Shown here: piece by piece, positions 1-11,425 of the stretch | Position numbering within the stretch: position 1 is the stretch's first letter | Layout: each line of letters opens with the position of its first letter | From: Membranipora membranacea | Taxonomy: Eukaryota > Bryozoa > Gymnolaemata > Cheilostomatida > Membraniporidae | Assembly (NCBI GenBank): GCA_914767715.1 | Contig: OU612069.1 | Location: 26,907,387 to 26,971,386, forward strand | Length of the DNA: 64,000 nucleotides | Reading direction: 5' to 3' | The notes under the pieces: generated by a model | Databases searched by the model: none | Seen by the model: only the letters and a program-made list of their open reading frames with translations | What the model was told of the DNA's origin: nothing | Translations under genes and position numbers: made by a program

Positions 1-1180
1 AAGGAATATTACTAGATTTTGGTAAAGCTTTTGACACCATAGACCATGAAATTTTAATCGCAAAACTACCTTACTATAATTTCACCCCTGATGCTTGTAA
101 TCTTGTAAAAACATATTTATCCGAGAGGTACCAGTATGTGAAGCTGGATTCGCACAGTTCATCATGGCTGCCGATTAAAATTGGGGTACCTCAAGGCTCA
201 GTTCTAGGCCCTATCTTATTTCTTATATTTATTAATGATCTTATAAAAGCAGCTCCTGACCTTGAATATATTTTATTTGCAGATGACACAAACATTTTTT
301 CAACAGATTCCCATTTAGTGCAAGAAAATCTGCACAAAGTAGAAACTTGGTGTATTGCAAACAAGCTCATTTTGAATTACTCTAAAACTTTCCAGGTCAT
401 TTTTAAAGCTCCAAATAAACTGATTTAAACTCCGGAAAACTACATTTTAAATATGGGTGGAAACCAGCTTGATAATAAATTAAATACAAAATTCTTAGGG
501 ATTGAGCTTGACAGTAACATAACTTTTAAACCTCATATTGTACAAATTTGTAAAAAGCTAAATTTTATACTGTTGCTCATGCGTTCCATAAGACCATATT
601 TAGATATTCCAATGATGATAAATTTATACTACACTTTTTTTACCCACACTTAATTTACGGCATCGAGTTCTCGGGCCATGCAGCTGAATGCGAGATAAAC
701 CAAATTTTACTTTTACAAAAATCAGCACTCCGTGTCATTTTAAAAATTCATCCACGAGGCCATGTAACTTCATTCTTTGAGCACCTTAAAATTATGCCGG
801 TGCAAATGCTATTTAAATATCGCTTTTTAATATTGTATTCAAAAACAATTGCAAATTGTGAGATCTGTGTGAGCTCACCAAATGTTAGTTTCACAAGAAG
901 TAAACTTGGAGTTGTCCCTCAAAGAGCCAACAACTGCAGGGGGGCAAGGTCCCTGTTGACGACAGGTGTAAACCTGCTCAACAGGTACCTTCCTGGTGAA
1001 CGGGTTTGTGAGCCCCTTGGTCTGCGTGGTCGGCTGACCAGGGCCCTGTGGGGGTGTGGTGCATAGTCAGCAGGCGTGGCGGGCGGGGTTCCTTGGGCTG
1101 TCTTCGGCCACATAGTTCTTGGTCATACTGTTAATCGGGCGGTCGCCATTCTAGTCTCTGACTACCTGATCGCTCCGCTG
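1..1180 (+). mobile_element. LINE reverse transcriptase, C-terminal part (decayed)
   Basis: The window opens inside a non-LTR retrotransposon RT. Reading from base 1 gives an RT domain A-like stretch (DFGKAFDTIDHE), then PQGSVLGPILFLIFINDL and the YxDD-type box as FADDT near 282-296, then the thumb and C-terminal region to a stop at 1064-1066. The frame is broken by an in-frame TAA at 426-428 and by a frameshift at the seven-T run 635-641, after which the same protein resumes (LIYGIEFSGH). The tail reads MPVQMLFKYRFLILYSK, a typical end of CR1/L2/Jockey-group ORF2. The 3' UTR probably ends near 1180, where base composition changes. The element is on the same strand as the downstream recombinase-like gene and probably lies upstream of, or inside an intron of, that gene. 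It cannot encode an active protein. Clade assignment beyond the Jockey/CR1/L2 group is not possible by eye. Confidence 0.9.
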
Positions 1181-1482
1181 TCATCATTTTTTTTAGAAGA
1201 ACCTTTTATTACAAATAAACACAAACAGAAACCGAAAAATAAAAAAAAAGCCATCAGGTATGATCTTTGCATTATGAGCTGCGTCACATATATTCGTCAG
1301 TGTGCAATGATGTAGTTTTTTCTCTACTACATGTAAATTGGGCAACCTCAGATTACCTTTTCTCAGGCCTCCTCACCAGTTTGCCGACTAATAGAACTTA
1401 ACTTTAAACTTTTTCGAGCAAAACACTATTGGTAAACTAACGAATTGAATTTCACTTTGAATCATGTGAACGTATTTCATAG

Positions 1483-4046
1483 GATGCTGGCTTTAGAGGT
1501 CAAGAGAAAATCAACACGCGGCATCAGAGGTGTTTATGTACTGATGGATGCACATATTCAAAAGGCTATAGAACGCCTCTTGGTTTCTCGGCCGCCTGAA
1601 AATCCTGCGTCTGATTATCTCTTTGCCAGGTGAGAGTGCATTCTTAAATGCATAAGCCTTTTGGCGTCGATGTAATAGCTATGGACATTATTCAAAATTC
1701 TTTTCAGGTCTAAAGACGGGCCAAGTTTGCCTTGAAATCACTGCAAATATCCAATAGGGCACAAATCTACTAAATAGCACTGATACAATTTATGATTTCA
1801 AAAATTTCCATTTCCAGACCCATGTCTATTCGGCCTTACCAAGGGACAACTGTATTGAGTGAAGTGTTGGAATGGTGTGAAGAGTTAGAGAAACCTAAAC
1901 TTATACACTCGCAAAAGCTCAGAAAGTATCTGTCTACTACCTGTCAGGTATCTCTGCTCACATTGATTCGGCTAAATATGTTTACTATTTTTTCATACAT
2001 TGCAAACAACACCACTCGGTATTGATTGGAATGGATCCTGAAGCCTTGAATATTGCAATAACTTTCTGATATTCTATACATCCTCCACTGAAAATCTAAC
2101 AGAGCCGACCACATTCCAAAATCTGTAATCTTGAACCAGTTCTGACAGTGTCCCAACATACATTCAAACATATTAGCTCAGGGAACAAAGAATGGGTAAT
2201 ATAACATCTAAACGCAGTTACAACATAAAGGTAGAAATTATGGTGTTGAAAGTTTCAGGCAGCAGTGGGCGATGTTTTTTAAATAATACTATTCTACTTA
2301 TCAGATACTTAATATGGATAACTCTGATATTCGGCTGCTCTCAGATCACATGGGGCATGATGTCAATATTCACTTGAATCATTACTCCATGAACCTCAAT
2401 ATACTGGAAAGGAGCAGGGTTGCTAGAGTGTTGTGTGCGGTGGATAATGGCCATTTGAGAAGGCTAAGAGAGAAGACATGTAGGGCAGGTGAACGTCGAA
2501 AACTCCTGGCTAGCCGATGAAAGCAAGTTATAATGGTACCAGAGAGATGGCTGTAGCATCTTGTTTCCTCGTTCATAATTCAATGTATGGCCTGATATAA
2601 CTGCTTGATAATGACACTATTAGTTCTCCAAACCATTGGCCTGGTAAAATGTAGGAGAGCAAAACCTGCTTCATCACATCAACCATTCTATTGCGGCATC
2701 ATTGTAAAAACTAAGAAATTGTAATAATGAGCTCAAATCAGTAATCAAATTAATTCATAGCTTCATTGTAACAAAATGGCACATGTTCGACAGCCTGTCA
2801 AGAAGCCTTACATAAGGAGTTTGACTAAATATTGTGCTGTTGTTAATTTTAGAAGAGTTGAAGGCTGACAGTGATGCAGAGAATGAGAATGCAGTTAAAG
2901 GTAATTCCTTCACAAGTAATGGTAGCCTAACTTATGTGTATAAGCTATAGCATGCGTTAGCATAGTAAGGCTTGTCCGCACTCTTTGTTGGATGAGCTAC
3001 ATCTAATCATGAAGCAGAATCAATTAGTCTGAACATCATTGATAGAGTTGGATATGTTATGTTAAACATGTATGTTTCGAGAGCTGGATCGAAAGCGCAA
3101 CAAAAAGTCATAATATATTTAGGAGTTTGTGTAAATATTGTGCTGCTGTCAATTTTAGAAGAGTTGAAGGTTGACAGACATGCAGAGACTGCAAATGCGG
3201 CTACAGGTAATTTCCAATTACATCAATCGTCGCTAGTAGGCTAACTCATGTGTAAAGCTATTGCATGTGTTAGCAGAGTTAGGCTTATCTCCACTCATTG
3301 TTGGATGAGCTATCTAGTCATGAAGCAGAATATCTGTCAATATCCTGTCTGTAATAATGTCTGAATATCATTGAAAGAGTGGGATATCGTTGTGTGAATC
3401 ATGTATGTTCAAAGAGCTGGTAGTATGAACTAATTGACGGTGTAACTGTGATTCTTCAAAAAAGGAGAAAGTATGCTAACACATCATATTTATGATGGCT
3501 ACACCCTTGAGATCTCAAATAATAACCAGTATATATATATTTCACTCGACCCCCTGATGTTCTTTACTGATTTTGCTAAGCCTGTGACATCACTTGATAG
3601 CATGTCTGTCTCAATTGTAGATGAATCTCCTATTGAGATACCGGGTGGGGCAGCTAGGCCAACGGCAGGTGGGGCACTATTTCATTAAATGGGAAGTATC
3701 ATTTGCTTTTCATCATTTATTTCTCATTACCAATTTCATCAATTATAAGGAATAGCATCGAAATGTTGGGGTTGGGATGAATATCTGCAATGATGGGATG
3801 ATATTATCCTAGCAGGTTTGTTTAATTAACCCATATATCTCAATTGAAACTCATGACTGTATATAAATCTTTGTTATAGGTCAAAGGGGTTTATGGACCA
3901 GAGAGGAGATTAGGCTGCTTACGTCAACATGGAATGTCAAGAGTGGCATTTTGCCAACAGCGCAGCAAATGGACAACCTAAAATCCAGTCTTGGAAAGAC
4001 TTGGACCCGGGCCCCCAAATCCAGTCCAAGGCCCAATATCTTATAA
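1483..4046 (+). CDS. Tyrosine-recombinase-like protein with SANT/Myb-like tail, multi-exon, 5' exons not found
   Basis: Seven exons join in frame with consensus borders: 1483-1629, 1818-1947, 2305-2488, 2853-2900, 3159-3206, 3621-3668 and 3880-4046, ending in TAA. The first three read through the C-terminal half of a tyrosine recombinase-like fold: RGIRGVYVLMDAHIQKAIER, then YLFARPMSIRPYQGTTVL, then SQKLRKYLSTTCQ, then LLSDHMGHDVNIHLNHY, which carries the HxxxY-type end and the likely nucleophile Tyr. The last exon reads GLWTREEIRLLTSTW, resembling the SANT/Myb-like tail found after this domain in transposon-derived proteins of fish, cnidarians and other animals. Three 48-nt exons between them (EELKADSDAENENAV and relatives) form an acidic spacer. 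All later junctions are phase 1. The N-terminal recombinase part must lie upstream, beyond the LINE. Whether this is a domesticated gene or a recent Crypton/DIRS-like mobile gene is open; its intact frame and splice sites suggest function or recent activity. Splice sites are inferred from consensus, not from RNA. Confidence 0.8.
2810..3420 (+). repeat. Tandem duplication carrying a 48-nt exon and its introns
   Basis: Roughly 2810-3085 and 3115-3420 are diverged direct repeats about 306 bp apart. They share the 3' splice region (gtaaatattgtgctgctgtc in the second copy), the exon beginning AAGAGTTGAAGG, the donor GGTAATT, and downstream intron sequence with tgttggatgagctac and catgaagcagaat. 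The exons 2853-2900 and 3159-3206 are each exactly 48 nt and phase 1-1, so either or both can be included without a frame change. Their products are EELKADSDAENENAVK and EELKVDRHAETANAAT. Intron divergence is clearly higher than in the 26.4-kb duplication of this window, so this event is older. Confidence 0.85.
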
Positions 4047-4195
4047 AAAAAGGGCGTTTAAAAAGGAACACACTTTGTAAAAAAAAAGGTTTTCACTTTG
4101 ATAACTACTACTAATTTTAGAGTCGTTTTTTTTATATTTCGTAGCGAAGGAATTGCTTCTTACTACTGTTTATTATTTAAATAATTTATCTTTTA

Positions 4196-4201
4196 AATAA
4201 A
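4196..4201 (+). promoter_or_regulatory. Candidate polyadenylation signal
   Basis: An AATAAA hexamer lies about 150 bases after the stop codon of the recombinase-like gene, in an AT-rich 3' flank. It is the first good hexamer after the stop. Such hexamers are common in AT-rich DNA, so only position supports it. Confidence 0.45.
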
Positions 4202-5371
4202 ACTCCAATTTATCTGACACTGTTTGCACTCAGAAGCTTGTCAAGAGCAGAGCTTTCAACGATGACAGATCATGCCGATTGGCTTGTTGTAAACCATAGC
4301 CATCATGGGTAGTTGAATGATGCATGAGTCCAAATACAACTGAATGGATGATTAAGAATAGTTTTCGATATATCACTTTGATATTTTGGATCCCAAAACC
4401 TATCTATGGTCCTATCTATGCAGGAATTCATAAATACCCCGCATCAGGTTTTTGTAAGTATGTATATATATATATTATATATATATCTTCATTTGACTCT
4501 ATAGGAGGCTTTTTAAAACAGAAGCAATAGGAGATCCGCATATTTGATATATATTATATAAACTTCAATGTTTTAGATGGCCTAGGAGGGCCAAATTTTT
4601 GAGGAACTCCTAAAAAAAAGCCCAAAAAGCTTTCAATAATATCAATTTTTGGAATTATCAGTGTAATTAAACGGGAAAGGACAACTCTTCTCTATGTTTA
4701 CATATACCTTTTGAGAGTTGTGGGAAATGTCATCTTTCATAGACATAGATCTCGATGCCTATTTATTTTTTTAACCTTTGACCAAACTGTTCACGTCATG
4801 ATATACATTGTTAAGTGTAATTAATTTCGATGTAAGTGTGACCTTTGACTCCTTAAACAAATAAATAAATTAGGGGTACCATATTTGAAAATATATCCAG
4901 AGAGTAAACAAATTGACTGACCAATAGACTAACTACCCAGTCATACGGTCATGTGCACTAACACCACGAGGAGAGACCATTTTCTTAGGCTTCACCCACG
5001 GAGCTGCATGCTTCATCATTCAATGTAAGTATGCAGAATCAGGCAAATCTATAAAGCTTACCAAAGTCAAATCAGTCAGAGCAAGAACCCTCCTCTTCCG
5101 ATTCCTTGGTCAGAGTCAGGGATAGAGGGACTAGTGTGGGTGGGATGATGCAACAATACAATGAATGAACTACCGTACCAGCTTGGCCTAGCTAGGCCAG
5201 GGCATTGTATCGTATGACTATGATTTTGGGGCAGCAACGATGATGATTTGACTTTTTGAGTGAAATTTTCAATGAAGTGCAAATGGGATAATCGTACCAG
5301 TCATTGTTTTGCACACACTGATTATATTAATATAATAAGTTGAAAAAAATGGGCCTAAAATCAGCCATTTA
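4202..5371. other. Intergenic, no gene seen
   Basis: AT-rich sequence with short TA microsatellite tracts around 4459-4487 and 4541-4560. The open frames here are short, lack splice-site partners and resemble no family. Nothing else was identified. Confidence 0.6.
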
Positions 5372-5638
5372 ATTTATCATGAAGCAAAGGAGAAATTGCA
5401 GCTGGAACAGCTAGTTATTCGGCGGAAGAACTCCAGGGTACAGCTCCTACATAAGGTACTGTCAAGAGAGGAGGCCGACCGTGCACTCTGCACATCCTAC
5501 GATGAAATAATAAACCAGCCCCATACTACAGTCTCGACAAGATCACAAACACGGAACGAGCCACGCTCTATCGCTGCAGCAGGAAACTGTTTTCATAACA
5601 GTTTTCTGCCCCTGACAATACGGGATATGAAAATCTAA
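5372..5638 (+). mobile_element. LINE ORF2 3'-terminal scrap
   Basis: An open stretch reads HEAKEKLQLEQLVIRRKNSR and ends NSFLPLTIRDMKI followed by a stop. The pattern of a basic/leucine helix, then HNSFLPLTIRDM, matches the extreme C-terminus of L2/CR1-like ORF2 proteins, where a motif like SFFPRTIRDWN closes the protein. Only this C-terminal piece remains, as expected from a severely 5'-truncated LINE insertion. The upstream limit is approximate; no target-site duplication was recognised. Confidence 0.65.
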
Positions 5639-7443
5639 GGACAATCAGAGGACAATACTACTGATGCCCTACTGGATAAGTACATGTACCCACTCTGAAC
5701 CCAAATGCCCTACCCATGGGATGGTATTCTGGAACAATGTCCAAACCTTATGTATTTATGCGCAGCAATGAACTAGTCAATCGAGGACAGCAATGAAGCT
5801 GGTAAAAGTTGGCCTTAGTTCTCATTTATTTCTAACTCTTTCTTTCAGTCTGCTCTTTGGTTTGATGTGCACTGACTAGAATGAACAGAATCGTTGGGCA
5901 GGTAAGAATCTAGCTGAAGTGGCCTTTTTTTGGATCTCTGAACTGAATGCCATATCTGTAGTGATATAGACCACGTCTTATAGCAACAGAATTCAGTAAC
6001 ACCGATGTTTAAAGCTTGCGTTGCTATTTCTACTTTTCAAGCCCACTTCTGTAGGACATTATTCGCTGATCTACAATTTGCGCATTAGAATCGGAGAGAA
6101 ATAGGTATAGTGGTGCCCCTGTAGATAACTTTGTTTCCCCTTCCTTGTGTTTATATATTACATGTATTTTTCACACAGATAAGACCATGTACAGGTAATT
6201 TCATTTTATCACAGTTCTCTGCTGTTCTGAAGTTCGAGTTCTGGCTTTTGAATTGTTAGATACCATATCATAATCCACTTGCTTGGACTAGTCTCAGTCA
6301 CCAGGAACTGAGAGCTTTAGCTCAGGTGAAAGATCAAGCAACTTAGTCGCATACGCGTTGGTCGCCAAATAATCTGCTACAATGTGTTTGAACCGATACT
6401 GACATGGAGCGAAAACTTCTATAACATTTGGAATTCCTGTTGCCAGCAGCCGATTGTACCAAACAAGAATACATCCCAATGAATTCCTATGTAGAATATT
6501 CATGAAAATGGGCTCTCAGTTGAAAACCAACGAGATGGCTGGTTTTGGCACTGATTTCAGTTATCTGAACAGGAACACCAACTCAGCCATCTCCTGGTCA
6601 TGTGGGAAATTATTAGTAATTTTGGTTGGCTCAGATAAAATATTCATAACTTCAAAGAAATAACATGTTGCTACTGGGATATAATTATAATAATGAAACT
6701 GTTCTTCTATCTTTCTTTCTATTCTTCTAACAGATGGCGATGCTGACATCAGAGATAGAACCGTTGATGAATCTGGCCATGATCCGTGTATGTGTTGCTC
6801 CTTAGTCCGGCAACTATCTGACCTGTAAATGAAGGAGCATATGGACCTCCACCAAGCGAGCTTAATTTTGAAGTTTAATAGACAAGGACTGCGAGCATAA
6901 TGGATGCCAGATTTGGAATCTCCGTGCTCCATTAGATCTGCCTACCATTTGGCAAGGCTATCAGTATCATATTCCAGAAGTTATTCAAAATAGTGTGGAA
7001 AAATAATTTGGAGTTAGGTGGGGGTAACTCCGAAAATTTGATGACGTCGATACATTTCAATGATGATGTGAGCTAATTATAGTAATTTCTGGAAACAGAT
7101 GCTTTTATAGCTTGCTGGAGACACTCCATACATAGTTCTATATGAGCTCATGTAAGGGTTTAGAAGTTATAAGTCTAGATCAAGAGCTTGATTAGATACT
7201 AGAAAACTAAAATACTTAATGCTTTTCAACGCCATGTGACCTGTAGGGAACTCCCTCTATCTAGGTCACAGCTTGGGGGATATCCCCTAATACTTTGTTT
7301 ATACAAACATCAGATAGTGTTGCCTATTTCTTAACACTGGATTGCAGCAGAACGATAAGAAATTGGTGGGTATATGTAATGAAGCATGGAGATTCCAAAT
7401 ACAGTATCCGTTATGCTCTGACACATTCCTTGTCTATGCATCT
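5639..7443. other. Intergenic, one short inverted repeat
   Basis: No convincing gene. The longest open frame here (minus strand, 6561-6932) has no recognisable domain. The interval 6885-6932 read on the minus strand (GGAGATTCCAAAT, then ATTATGCTC) matches 7384-7440 on the plus strand over about 50 bases, an inverted repeat lying just left of the TTAA-flanked MITE. Confidence 0.5.
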
Positions 7444-7828
7444 TTAAAGTGCAACCAAGGTTTCAAACAACTTCTCATTGATGGCCATTGATTAATAGCA
7501 GATTGCACCTTTTGCATGGGGAAAAAGACAAAATATAATTCGGATGATTATTCAGCCAGAATTCTTGTGAAACATTTCTTCCATCAGGCACTCAAACTCA
7601 GCTAAAAGAGAATACCACATAGCAGTTTCCTGTTCCTGTTATTATTTAGCCTGTGCTCTATAATTATTATAGCAAAGTCTTGGAACCTCCCCTAAACTGA
7701 AGTGTTACCCAGCTTAGAGTCAGCAACTACTTTGAGTTTTGCATCGCGTAATGCACAAAGCTGATGCTGCCCAGTACATTATTTGCTACCCATTAATGCA
7801 TTGTTGCGAAACCTTGGTTGCCCTTTAA
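7444..7828. mobile_element. Small MITE with about 21-bp TIRs and TTAA ends
   Basis: The left end TTAAAGTGCAACCAAGGTTT is the inverted complement of the right end, whose minus-strand reading is TTAAAGGGCAACCAAGGTTT. TTAA occurs at both edges (7444-7447 and 7825-7828), which fits the TTAA target-site duplication of piggyBac- or Kolobok-type transposons. About 385 bp long with no coding content, so it would be non-autonomous. Internal sequence tagcagattgcacctt is shared with 48563-48600, inside another element, so the internal region belongs to a family present elsewhere in the window. Confidence 0.6.
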
Positions 7829-9670
7829 GCTTTTATAAAAACTGATTAAGTTATGTGGTTTGGCTTGAGACAGATTCACTTTGTTTGGCGTTCATCTAAA
7901 GCTGCACTTTCACCAAGGAGTTTGAAAAAGGAGTGGAAACGGCCTCTCATTTCAAGTTTTTGTTTGTCTCCACTGGTAATTGTCCTCTCTTTATCAGCAA
8001 ACGTTTTCCATGACCAAAGCCAATCAGAGCAGAGACTGCAGAGAGTGACTTCCTGCCAAAAAGAAGTACATCTTGAGTCGCTGTAATAATTTGATGAACT
8101 GTCCAATCAGCAAGAGCATAGTTGTGGAATCCCATTAATCAAGATGGGCTCTACTGCAAATTTCCTAAAGTGTTTGAACCTCTTGAAAAGAAACTAAACT
8201 AAGTAGCAGAGAGATATAGATAGCACTCAGGTTTAGTCCATGTTTCAAACTATAGTCTAACTTTATCTGGGACTCCAAAGCCCTCTGCTACTCATATGAG
8301 AAGGGAAAGTTCAACTGCAGACATGGCCATAAATTTGCCTCATAATTTGGTAATCAATGGCGGTTTTCATCAGTCAAACGTGGTATGTTATGCCTCCCAT
8401 TGTCACTTAGGTGTTAGAAAGGGCTTATTTAAGTACTTTCACTACATTTATCTGGTCTAAGTTCCTCACATGGTTTTTAAATGGTGAATGAATGATTTAT
8501 TTTCAGTCTCTCTATACCCCATCAAACATTTGCATTGGAATTATAATTCAAAACCCTGCAAAAGTGGTTACTATATTACTAGCTATGTCTCATCTACACT
8601 TGTGGTGATTTACATCATGATATATTGTCTCTGGGTGTCTGAATATACCATTGAGTAAACATGTCAAATAGTTTAATAATTTTCAACTGGAGACAGACAT
8701 AAAAAGACTGAGGACTTAAATGAATTTTAATGGAGGGACCATATTAGTACAACCCTTGGAAACAGCCTTGTTAAGTCACAGGCTACATTTTGTTTCCACT
8801 CCCTCTCTGCACCTCCCTGCTTTCATTGCAGATTTTAGCATAAGCTTTTTCCGTCAGATTATTTGATCAGGGTTTATCTTTTATATATGCCATCATCAAA
8901 ACCAACCAACATTCAGAGTTTTGTAATATGTGAGGAAATGCAGATTTTTGGCCTAAATAATAGCTTATATAAAAGAAAAGTCGAGCTGAGAGATTTGCAG
9001 TGTAAATGCAGCTTTAGCCTGTCAAAGCTTACTACTGCAGATACCAGAAGTCCAGGCTTTGATTTTAGCTTCAACTTTGGTACTCTTGCAAAACACATAC
9101 ATATTCAACCGCTAAAAATTGCCGACAAATATATATGAGTCTGACAGTGGAAGTAGCAGCTCCCGAGCCACTCTTCAGCTATTGGAATCAACAGTTTGAT
9201 GATAATTTTGTTTAACTGCTAAGATTGTGCAAAAGGTGTATTGTAAAGAACTTTCTATCGATCTACAATCATAGGGCGCACCACAGTCTCAATTTTTATT
9301 ATTATGACATTGGAAGTTTGATGCTTGGTACAAGGTTTGCAAATCCGTTAAGTCTTTGATTGATATGTTTAGCTTTCTTCTGATTATTGGCATTACATTA
9401 TACATTTTAGTTGATATATTGCCATGGACAGTTTGGGTAAGAATGGTGGCACTTGGAGCAACACTTGCCGACATATAGTGCCCTGTGTGGCACCTGTAAA
9501 CTTCTACGCCGAATGACAAAAAGACGCAAGCAACCGGAGCCAATGTTGCACCTTAACCCCTGGGTAGGGAACTACCTGGGGTCGCACATGGGAGTCAATC
9601 AAATTCAAAGAGTTATCCTCTATCAGGACCTACTCAGCGCTGCAGGGAATTCAGTGGTTTGAGCAAAAGG
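7829..9670. other. Intergenic, nothing recognised
   Basis: Only short open frames without domain resemblance or paired splice sites. No strong repeats were noticed here. Confidence 0.5.
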
Positions 9671-10253
9671 ATGACGGAGCACACTTTATACGGAATCAAT
9701 CCAACTAAGTTTGTCCTTGTCTTACATCGGGCGGATAACTTCGGGAACTTCAACATCAAAGGACTTTATTTGCTGACTGAAGGTGCAGGTGAGTGGGGAA
9801 GATGATAGAGCGTACATTTTTTTTATACTGCTTCAGATGGGCGAGTCACGTGTACCTTTTATATGTGATGGATCAAAGGAACATATTTTCGGAATGATGT
9901 TGTTCATTTATTTCGTTATTTGAATTCATAACGTTCATGTTGGTGTTAGTAAGAACCTTCTGTTATGTCTGGATACGCAAGATGACTTACCTAGCCTTGA
10001 AAGCAACCCCGACTTGGTCCATCATGCCAATGGTAAGAGCCTAATGCAGGTTTCATATACGAGTGTTATTAAGACTAATTGATGGTGAGAAGGGACGACT
10101 GTTAGCACCAGTTAGTTACTCATGACTGATGCACATCATTCTTGCTAGACACTTTGATAGTGATGCAGCTTATTTCGGTCAACTGAGTTTTGTGAAACGG
10201 TAAGGTAACTAAAATTTGTGATTGTTTATAAAATAACTATTTTGCTTACACAG

Positions 10254-11425
10254 ACCAGATGAATAGGGACGATGAAACTCAGGAGGCACCAGAAAACGCC
10301 AAACCAAGCAAGCAGGCACCTGATGATGATGATGATTCACACATTAGTGGTGAGTCAAGACCGCTCTAGATATATTCTACTTTTTTACGGGCAAATATGT
10401 GACAACTCGTAATACCCATTGCTAAAGCACTGAGGCTCATCAGATCGAACCTTGGGCAGCGGTGTAGGCTTTTGATGTCAAACCTACACATATTAGAGGT
10501 CACAAATATCTTTCCAGAGAACTAGTGGAGCAAAGCTATCAAACACCGATTACTGCCTGAAAACTGTTCGTGCTTTAAAACTAGAACGAGCTGAATTTTG
10601 TGATTTTTAATAATTTTTCTATTTTTCTTTCACAGACCCGGTGATCAAGAACGATAAAACTCAGCCGGAGGAAGCAGGAATCGCCAAACCAAGCGAGCAG
10701 GCATCTGATGATGATGATGTTTCACACATTAGTGGTAGGTCAAGAACGCTCTAGATATTTTACAACTTAATTAAACATTTTAGTGGTATACACTCGCTCA
10801 ACTTATTACCTGGTCAGCCAGAACATCACAGTTGTGAGTATTCATACTTCAGCCCATGTGTGAGTCAAGCAGAATAAAATTAGTTCCTTAAACCAGTGCC
10901 CAGCTTAAAACAAGAGATATTCTACTATTTTCTGGGCAATAAGTTGACAACTCCTAACACCCATCGCTCATTGAGGCTCCTCATATCGACCCTTGGGCAG
11001 TGGTGTAGCCTTTTGATGTCAAACCTAAACATATCTTGAGGTCACAAATATCTTTCCAGGAAACTAGTGGAGCAAAGCTATCAAACACCGCTTACTCCCT
11101 GAAAACTGTTCGTGCTCTAAAACTAGAACGAGCTGAATTTTGTGATTTTTAATAATTTTTCTATTTTTCTTTCACAGACCCGGTGATCAAGAACGATAAA
11201 ACTCAGCAGCAGGCAGCGGGAATCGCCAAGGCGAGCGAGCAGGCACCTGATGATGTTTCACACATTAGTGGTAGGTCAAGAACGCTCCAGATATTTTCAA
11301 TTTTGTTAAACATTATAGTGGTATACACTAGCTCAACTTATTATCTGGTCAGCCAGAACGTCACAGTAGTGCGTATTTATACTTCAGCCCATGTGTGAGT
11401 CAAGCAGAATGAAATTATTTCGATG
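10254..11425 (+). repeat. Tandem array of three acidic phase 1-1 exons with duplicated introns
   Basis: Exons 10254-10349 (96 nt), 10636-10734 (99 nt) and 11178-11270 (93 nt) are homologous, begin after T-rich cacag acceptors, and encode acidic spacers such as NDKTQPEEAGIAKPSEQ ending SHISG. Length differences come from GAT codon runs and small in-frame indels. Introns are copied too: about 10385-10635 matches 10925-11177 almost throughout, and the start of the intron after exon two matches that after exon three. The pattern indicates a recent tandem duplication of about 542 bp on top of an older exon duplication. Every exon keeps phase 1-1, so all combinations of inclusion stay in frame. Confidence 0.9.

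Noticed and set aside
919-1113. Minus-strand frame opposite the LINE 3' end
   Set aside because: Antisense shadow of GC-rich LINE coding and UTR sequence; Arg/Pro-rich composition.
5076-5282. 68-codon minus-strand frame
   Set aside because: Low-complexity His/Ser/Pro content and no supporting signal.
6561-6932. 123-codon minus-strand frame
   Set aside because: No domain, no splice partners, and part of it is an inverted repeat shared with 7384-7440.
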